Assembly (NCBI GenBank): GCA_022496185.1
Contig: WTXG01000038.1
Span: 1-64,000 of the forward strand
DNA: 64,000 nucleotides
Origin: Multifurca ochricompacta
Lineage: Eukaryota; Basidiomycota; Agaricomycetes; Russulales; Russulaceae
Direction of reading: 5' to 3'
The position numbers and the translations under genes were made by a program. The notes beneath the pieces are model-generated. The model saw only the letters and a list, made by a program, of their open reading frames with translations. It was not told the DNA's origin and searched no databases. Positions 56,802-64,000 of the stretch are shown in pieces. Every line of letters begins with the position of its first letter. The first letter of the stretch is position 1.

Positions 56802-59800
56802 ATGGCTAACATTGTTTTCCCTTCGACCTTCAAATTCGACAAGCTCAATGGCTCCAACTGGCCACAGTTGTCAGTATCCTTTACCGCCCTGTTGAGGATC
56901 AATGGCATGAGAAGGCACATCACACATGATGGACCTGAATATGCCAATCCTCCAGTACAGAAGGATGATGAGAAGGAAACGGACTACCAGGCGAGGTTTG
57001 CCACCTGGTCTGAACCCATAATCCAGGAGTGGAGTAGGGTTGAAGAAGTATTGATGGGCTTACTGGTGCTGGTCGTCACCAGTGAAGTTTATTCTCAGGT
57101 TGCCTCTGATAGGAAGTATCTGTCAGTCTGCTCAAAGTATGAGCAGCTGGAGTCCTTGTATGGCACTGTGGGTAGCATGGCCACCTACAATTTGTGGTGC
57201 TCAGTTTTGTCCTTCCGTTTAGAGGAAGGCAAACAATTCAGGCCCCAATTGCAGCGTGTGCTAGATGCTAGGAATACCCTGAAGGAGAATGGGATGGAGG
57301 TCTCTGACCTCCAGATGAGCTTTATTTTGCTCCAGTCCCTTCCCCCATCATACAGTGCCATTGCTGGCTCAATCCTGGCTTCAGGTCCCCCTGAATGCCT
57401 TTCCCCTCAGGACCTCATTCAGAGGTTCCTAAATGAGGAAAGCCAACTTGCCGGCCCCGCAGGAAGTGGTGTTGGGGCTGCCCTTAACAAGGCAGCCCAC
57501 GTCAACAAAAACAAAAACAAAAAAGTACAATTTATCACACCACAGCCTGCAGGTGCATCATCGTCCAATGATGTCACCTGCTTCTACTGCCAGAAGCCAG
57601 GCCACAAGGCAAATGAATGTCGGCAGAGGAAACAGGATTGGCAGAATGCCGCAGCAGGAAAAAAGGGCAATCAGAAGAAGGCACAAGGCGCCAGTGTACC
57701 ATCATCTTCCCACCAAGTAGCTACAATAGTTAATGGTAGTGGAAGAATACAGGAGGTGCATGAGACACCTCACATTAAACTTTATACCCTGAATGCGACT
57801 GAAGAAACCTTCCAAGATGATGGATTTGCCTGGATGATGGATAGCGGTGCCACCACCCACTTTACACCCTTTGAGTCAGATTTCTATGAATATCTGCCTC
57901 ATTCGGGACACACTGTTACAGTGGCGGATGGAACTGTGGTCCCAATAGAAGGAGTAGGAAGCATCCATATAAGGACCAATAAAAATTACATATTGGAACT
58001 TAACAACATGTTCTACATGCCATCAGCAGGAAATCGCATCTTGTCAACAAGTCATATCACCAACAGAGGTGGTATGGTCTTATTTGATCAATATAATGTT
58101 GCAATAGAGTATAAAGGACAAAGAATAGCAGAAGGAATCAAGGCTGGGGATCTATACTGGATCCAAGGGTCAATAGTGGATAAACCTACCGCTGCCCTAA
58201 ATACTGCATCAACCAGTCTAGATACCTGGCATCTTAGAATGGGTCATATGTCTAAACAAGCCCTGAAAAGATATGCTCCTGAGGCCATAAAAGGTCTCAG
58301 TTTAAAAAATAGCCAAGAGGAAGTAAAGCCTTGTCATGGCTGCGAAATGGGAAAATCCCATCGCCTTCCTTTCCCTCCCTCTCATAAGCAGGCTTCAGCA
58401 CCCTTGGAGGTCATTCATAGTGATCTAGTTGGTCCACTCCAATGTACCTCAATACAAGGGAATTTATATTTCGCCACTTTCATAGATGACTTTAGCCGCA
58501 GTGCTATAGTTGTTCCAATGAAGGCAAAACACTATTTCAAATCGGTCTTTGCAAGTGTTAAGGCATTTCTAGAAAACAAAACAAATAATAAAATAAAGAC
58601 TTTACACACAGACCGTGGTGGCGAATATGTTAATCATGAGCTGAAGTCCTTGCTAAGTGAGGTTGGCATAGAGCATAAACTTACAATGCCATATTCCCCA
58701 CAACAGAATGGAAGAGCTGAAAGGTTCAATAGAACTGTAACGGGTGATGCTCTGTGTACACTTAGTAAGCAAGAAGGGCAAAGGTGAAAGTGACCTTTGT
58801 CGTTGGGCGTACCGCGGAGGCAAACGTCATGCATTAAGTAATGACGGGGACATGTGTCACCCACTGTGGTTTTGCAACCACGATGACAGCATCTGAAACC
58901 CGAAGAAACTGCAGCCCCAAGAGGGAGGCAGTGTATCATTAGCACTATGTATCGAACTCGTGTAGACAGTTACTCACCTGCAGCCCCAAGAGGACAAGAT
59001 GGGGGCTACAGGCTGTTACAGAGGGTCTTATATACATTTCTCAGTGTAATGAGGTAAGCAGTAAGTGTAAGCAAGAATCAGCAAGTATCAGTCAGCTGTA
59101 TTGCTGACTGAGCCTTATCTTTGTGATTCGTAAGCTGCTTTACTCTGCTGACTGATCATGCTCCACAATGTGATGTCATAATGACATCATTGTGGAGTAG
59201 ATAACTGATATGTAGTCTAGCCCTTAAGTCTGGAACACGTCTATCTACTGATACATGTGGTTCTGTGCTAAAATTGGCCATGGCCCAACCTGGGCCCTTA
59301 TCTAGAGCTCCACTTACCTAGAACCTTCTAGGCTGGACTCCTCTTATCTTGATAACAGCTCCACTAGGTCTAGAACTGCCTAGACTGTGGGGCCTTGCCT
59401 ATTGTGGTAAACACAATAGAGAATCGACTTGTTATTGTTGAGTGGCTCTTCTGCAGACTAAGCAGCATGTGACTATTACATGTGACTCGGTCACATGATC
59501 CATGTCACGACTACATTCCCATGATCATGTGTTGAGACTGCTGGGTAATCTTCCCACAGTCATGTGATCCAAAAAGGGAAAAATAAAAGGAAAAATAAAG
59601 TAGAGCCGTGACAAGAACCATAATGGAAAAAGCCACTAGCATGCTTCATCATGCTGGGCTTTCTCTTGGCTTTTGGGAGTGCGCTGTCTCTACAGCATGT
59701 CACATATATAACAGAACTCCCATCCATTCTAACAAGTGGAGGACACTGCTAGAGCTTCTGGTTGGGGACATACCAGATGTTTCCTATTTTAAAGTCTTCG

Positions 59801-62034
59801 GATGTGAAGCATACTATCATGTTCCAGAAAACAAGCAGCAAAAATTGGATCCTAAAGCCAAAAAAGCTGTCTTTGTTGGGTATGAGCCAAATAGCAAAGG
59901 CTACATTCTATGGGATAGACATACCCGGTCCTTTGTTTTGTCCAGAGATATGACGTTTAATGAAGAGTCCTTCCCATCCCACTCTGTAGCGGACAACAGG
60001 GATAAAGGAAAGGAACGAGCTGTTCCACTAGAAGGAGGGTCTGTCCAACCCTCACCAGCAATAGCCACAGTTCCTCAGGATCCTGTATATAAGGATACCG
60101 AGGTTGAGGAACAGGAGGTAGTGGAGCCTCCTCAAATAAATCCTGAGCCTACCACACCCGATAATGAAGTAGACACACACACAGACACCATATATCAGAC
60201 ACCACTGTCCCAAATAATGGAACCCTCCCAGCTCCCCAACAGAACTTGTGCCGTTAGAAAGTCAACAAAAAAGGCTAGAGGCAAACTTTCCCAACCAGTT
60301 TTTACTAGGGAAAGTCCACGCTCTGAATGACGGTCCGTGGCTATACAGGAAGATTTAGATCTTGATACTGTTATGCCAAGATGTTCACGTCATCTGAATC
60401 CTCGCTTTTACAATGAGGATAATGCAGAGTTTGTGCAAGGTTCATCCAGACTTGGGACCATGGAGCTGCTGAATGCTGCTGGTGTCTCTTATAGAGACCC
60501 CCTGACCTTTCAGGAGGCAATGCAGTCTGATAATGCTGCTGAGTGGCTTGAGGCATGCCAATATGAAATAGATGCCTTAAAGAAGTTAAATGTGTGGCGC
60601 CTTGAGGATCTTCCTGTAGGAAGAAAGGCAGTCAAATCAAAATGGGTTTTTAAGTTGAAACCTGATGGACAGTTTTGTGCTAGGCTAGTGGCAAAAGGTT
60701 TCACTCAAATAGAAGGAGTGGACTTTGATGAAACATTCTCCCCAGTCACCAGATTTGAATCACTTCATTTACTACTAGCATTAGCTGCACTAGAAGATTG
60801 GGAAATCCACCAGATGGATGTCAAATCGGCATTCCTCCATGGTGATCTGGATGAGGAGATTTATATGGAGCAACCTGTTGGTTTCATCATTGCTGGACAA
60901 GAGTCCAAAGTTTGTAGGCTACAGAAAGCTTTATATGGCCTCAAACAAGCCTCCCGGGCATGGAATCTTCAATTTCATGTGGTTCTGAATGAGCTGGGCT
61001 TTACTCGGATGTACTCTGATGCAGGAGTATATGTGTATCATCACCATGGGGGGGATGATTCACTTTTCGTCATTCTTTATGTTGATGACATCACTATACT
61101 TGGATCTTCAAAAGATAAGATAACATGGCTGAAGGAATCTTTATCTAGCCAATATGAGATGACTGACCTGGGAGAAATCCAGTCATATCTCGGTGTTAAC
61201 ATCACCAGAGATCGTCCTAACAAGATGCTGGAAATTGATCAGGCAGCTTATGTTTTGTCTACTCTTGAGAAGTTTGGGATGAGGGATTCCAATCCAGTAT
61301 ATACTCCCCTACCAGCCAGTGCGGATGCACATCTGGTCAAGTTTGAAGGCCAGGCATCTACTTCAGAAATAAAGAAGTACCAACAGCTAATGGGGTCACT
61401 GCTATGGGTGCAGATTGGAAGCAGACCCGACATTAGCTTTGCTGTTGCGTGCCTTAGTCAATATGCTTCCAATCCTTCACAACATCATCTGCACCTAGCA
61501 AAATATGTTCTAAAGTACCTTAATGCTACTATGAACTACAGGGTGCAATATTCTGGAGGGAACAAAGAGAGTGGCCTTCATGGCTTTGCAGATTCCTCAT
61601 GGGGAGATCAAGAGGATTGCCACTCTACTTCTGGCTACGTCTATATGCTTGCGAATGGAGCCATATCCTGGTGCTCTAGAAAGCAAAAAACTGTAGCACA
61701 GTCCACCACAGAAGCTGAATATATGAGCCTAGCTGAGGCTTCCAATCAGGCTGCGTGGTATAGGACATTTATGGAGGAATTGGGATATGAAATTACTTCA
61801 CCCATACAACTCCATTGTGACAATAAGGGTGCTGTAGACTTGGCATTAAACCCTGTCACAGGAAGGCAGTCAAAACACATACCAATAAAGTACCATGCAA
61901 TCAGGGAGTATGTTGAATCACATCTAATCGATTTAGTGTGAACTCCCACTGGTGAAATGCTGGCAGATGGCTTCACAAAGTCTCTACCAAGAGCGTCACA
62001 TGAAAACATGGTTACTAGACTTGGGCTTATATGA
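56802..62034 (+). pseudogene. Cop4 gag-pol polyprotein, split by a solo LTR
   Basis: The parts 56802-58735 and 59619-62034 form one frame of 1450 codons once the insertion and one TSD copy are left out. Only two nonsense codons are seen, TGA 60328-60330 and TGA 61939-61941, each where a sister has CGA or an Arg codon. ATG 56802 gives MANIVFPSTFKFDK. The zinc knuckle is CFYCQKPGHKANEC, the protease MMDSGATTHFTP, and the integrase shows CHGCEMGK, DDFSRS, HTDRGGEY and SPQQNGRAERFNR. RT has MDVKSAFLHGDL and YVDD (about 61081). RNase H shows FADSSWGDQED and CDNKGAVDL. Confidence 0.93.
58736..59613 (-). repeat. solo LTR of an unassigned family in Cop4 integrase
   Basis: An 878-bp noncoding block TGTAACGGG...GCCGTGACA has target duplication AGAAC (58731-58735 and 59614-59618). 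A TATATAAG box on the minus strand (59036-59029) suggests reverse orientation. Its minus-strand start, TGTCACGGCTC, recalls gypsy LTRs here (TGTCACGACC), but no other copy is in the window. Confidence 0.8.
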
Positions 62035-62240
62035 GTATGTTGTCGACCTCGAATGTGACACAGGAAGTGTCCATGATGTTGACCTTGAGAGTGATGCAAG
62101 AGGTGTGTGACTGAACATGTTTCAGTTTGCATAATACACTTCAGATCACTCCTCTCCTCTCGTCAACTCACTCTCACACCTCTTAATTGGCGATGTGCTC
62201 ATTCAACTCATTTTGACCTGATGCCTTAATCATGGAGGGA
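62035..62240 (+). other. Cop4 3' untranslated region
   Basis: A noncoding 0.2 kb ending in the purine tract CATGGAGGGA before the 3' LTR. It is shorter than in Cop2. Confidence 0.7.
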
Positions 62241-62736
62241 TGTTGACACGACATGTGTCTTGAGGTGCTTCAGGCATCTAGGTTAGGGTCTAAGCTGTGC
62301 AAGATTAGATTAGATATAGATTCGGAGTTTCGGACTTTTTACTATATCATTATTACTTTCTTTCTCACAATGCGCAGCAGCTGACTGATGTACCTTAGTA
62401 ATCCTGTGTAGCATGTGATATCTCACTGGCCAATGGCCTTTGTCCCTCAGTAGTATATTCTAGTGCATTCCATTGTGCACAGACCATCCTTTAGAACTAT
62501 ATAAGGAGGTCTATTTGTCTCTTACACTTCAGAGTTTTCTTCATCTCTGAAGTGTAAGTCCCACTCTCTCTACTTACTACCTTACCTATAACTAACCGTC
62601 TCTTGTAGATAACTTGTTTCTAGGTGTGTAGTATAGTAATATAGAGTTTTCTTCATCTCTGAAGTATAACTTGTTTCTAGCCTTACATGCTAACATCCAA
62701 CAGTCAGTATCACTGCGCGCACATGCCTGTTCATCA
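62241..62736 (+). repeat. 3' LTR of Cop4
   Basis: 496 bp with the same intron-bearing tandem leader structure as the 5' LTR. The differences from it are at CpG sites only, such as GTGCAC against GCGCGC near the end. Confidence 0.94.
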
Positions 62737-64000
62737 AGTATGAGTCTGTGAGCCTGTGTAATGGTAATGGATTACTATCATAAACTGGGATAAGATGCAC
62801 TGCTTGTAAGAATGCATCCAGATGCACAACAGCCTTGCATTGTCTGCCCCCTTCTATGTCAAGCTGTACTACCCACATACCAGTAGTATTATCTATTGAG
62901 ACCCTTGTAAACCAGTCCACCAAAGAGCATGGATATTTGATATTGTTGTACTTGAATGAGAACATGAGCTGAACACACACAATATTGAGCCCTTGCATGC
63001 CAGGCTTTGCCTCATCTTCAACAATGAAGGCACAATCATGTCTGGGTCCTTTTCCTTGCCATGATGGCATCGAGTGGACACACTCACGTCACATACCATA
63101 GATACCACTTGGGTCACTTGGTGCAAAGAAAGTTGCCACAGCAGAATGAAAGACAGAGATCTTGCTGGTAATAGGAGGGAGGCTTGTATCATTGAGGTGG
63201 AGCTGATCCAAAAGAAATAATTGAGTGAGGTAGGGAAGATTTGGTTCATTCACTACATTTGAAAGCTCTTCCAATGATTGTGGATACCTGCAGGCTAATT
63301 GGAATGAAGATTGTGAAGTAATGCAGGGAAGTATAACTCACCTGGCAAGTGTGCAAGGATGACATGGCCAAGCACATTTTTTTCATCCACAGCCCCTCCA
63401 TTTTCATCATCACTCTCATCATCATCTTCTCTTGATGTATCATTGTTTGGCTGGTAGATATAAGAGATATTTTGAGGTGGGATGTGGCCTGCAGGCAGCA
63501 TACCACATGCCACAAAGTCAGAACCCATAGCTGATAGTTTATCAAGATGCTGGTTAGTCATAAGCATCTGACCCAAGGCATGATATTGATTGGAATGCCT
63601 CCATGGCTTTTTGACTGCTGAGATGTGGTGTGATTCAGTAATGGATGAACATAAACCACCAGGTGCACCAAAGTGTTCAATCAGTGAGTGATAGTGAACC
63701 AGAGCATGTTGTTGTGGGAGGGAAAACCCAGCTGTACAGATGCCAGTAACATAAAATATTTTGCATAGATCTATGAATTTTATCAATGCTAGATCTAGGT
63801 TCTTTAGAGAGTCTTCATTGATATTTTGTTGATGCACAAGGTAATAAACATCAAGGGAAGTGGCAATGCATGTGACCATTTCATTTGGCACAAATCCAAC
63901 TATCGAAGGTAAATATACCTGCCTTGATGTTGGCAAACAGCATGAGATCTCTTCTTGTAAGAATCACATACCTTCATCAGTGCCTTTGTGTCATCACCAG

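Larger units (their letters stand above)
55374..62736 (+). mobile_element. Cop4, full-length Ty1/copia element
   Basis: The element has 496-bp LTRs and target duplication AGTAT (55369-55373 and 62737-62741). The LTRs differ at about six positions, all CpG transitions. It is inserted in the last exon of the Plavaka transposase and carries one solo LTR insertion (58736-59613). Same lineage as Cop1-Cop3. Confidence 0.95.
55298..64000 (-). pseudogene. Plavaka-type (CACTA superfamily) transposase, C-terminal part, split by Cop4
   Basis: Exons on the minus strand are 64000-63972, 63918-63342, 63294-62742 and, beyond Cop4, 55373-55298. Intron 63971-63919 is GTATGT...GCAG and intron 63341-63295 is GTGAGT...TTAG. 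The protein reads GDDTKALMK, VYLPSIVGFVPNEM, TAGFSLPQQHALVHYHSLI, GLCSSITESHHISAVKKPWR, LGQMLMTNQHLDKL, an acidic loop, then SGIYGM and a TGA where relatives have Arg (about 63091), then the C-terminal domain (VHLIPVYD). The final residues FYVNKYIDHHAHEIAF come from the far side of Cop4. The N-terminus is off the window. This family moves by cut-and-paste; this copy is inactive. Confidence 0.88.

Overview
This window is a deep nest of transposable elements from a filamentous fungus, most likely an Agaricomycete (mushroom-forming Basidiomycota). The evidence is a Plavaka-type (CACTA superfamily) transposase with 47-53 nt GT-AG introns, chromodomain Ty3/gypsy elements, Ty1/copia elements and Tc1 derivatives. 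I find no ordinary host gene, rRNA, tRNA or CRISPR array. The species cannot be named from the sequence.

Layout, outermost first. (1) A Plavaka transposase gene on the minus strand (64000 down to 55298) is split by a full-length copia element, Cop4 (55374-62736, TSD AGTAT), which itself carries an 878-bp solo LTR. (2) Left of it, the 3' end of another copia element, Cop3, ends at 54655. (3) Cop3 is interrupted by Cop1 (13868-53885), whose gag is split by a second gypsy family, GypB (3' end at 13867). GypB in turn holds one partial and one complete copy of gypsy family GypA (A1, 1-3723; A2, 4811-12290, TSD CTGAT). (4) Cop1 pol is split by a Tc1 foldback (15031-16640) and a solo copia LTR. (5) The Cop1 3' LTR is split by a whole minus-strand gypsy, GypC (20214-40474, TSD CCGC). 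GypC contains a GypB solo LTR, a GypA-type solo LTR, a second Tc1 foldback, a large LTR-like block and a complete GypA copy (A3, 32626-40103, TSD ATTTT). (6) The same Cop1 LTR is split again by a GypA-type solo LTR (TSD ATAAG) that carries copia Cop2 (40642-52591, TSD TGACC), which carries copia Cop5 (44953-50306, TSD ATTGA). Nearly every boundary was placed by LTR ends TG...CA plus a matching target-site duplication.

Almost all genes are broken, mostly by TGA codons where sister copies have CGA, and LTR pairs differ almost only by C/T or G/A changes at CpG. This points to cytosine methylation with deamination, or a RIP-like process.

The most unusual observations are these. The Cop-lineage LTRs contain a short leader segment with a spliceosomal-type intron, followed in tandem by the exactly spliced copy of the same segment, beginning at the predicted transcription start. 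GypA elements carry a third ORF after pol with four CCHC-like zinc knuckles, and GypB has a distant relative of it. Two different gypsy families are inserted at the same nucleotide in the two LTRs of GypC. Cop2 has identical LTRs although it contains a visibly older Cop5, suggesting the composite moved as a unit.
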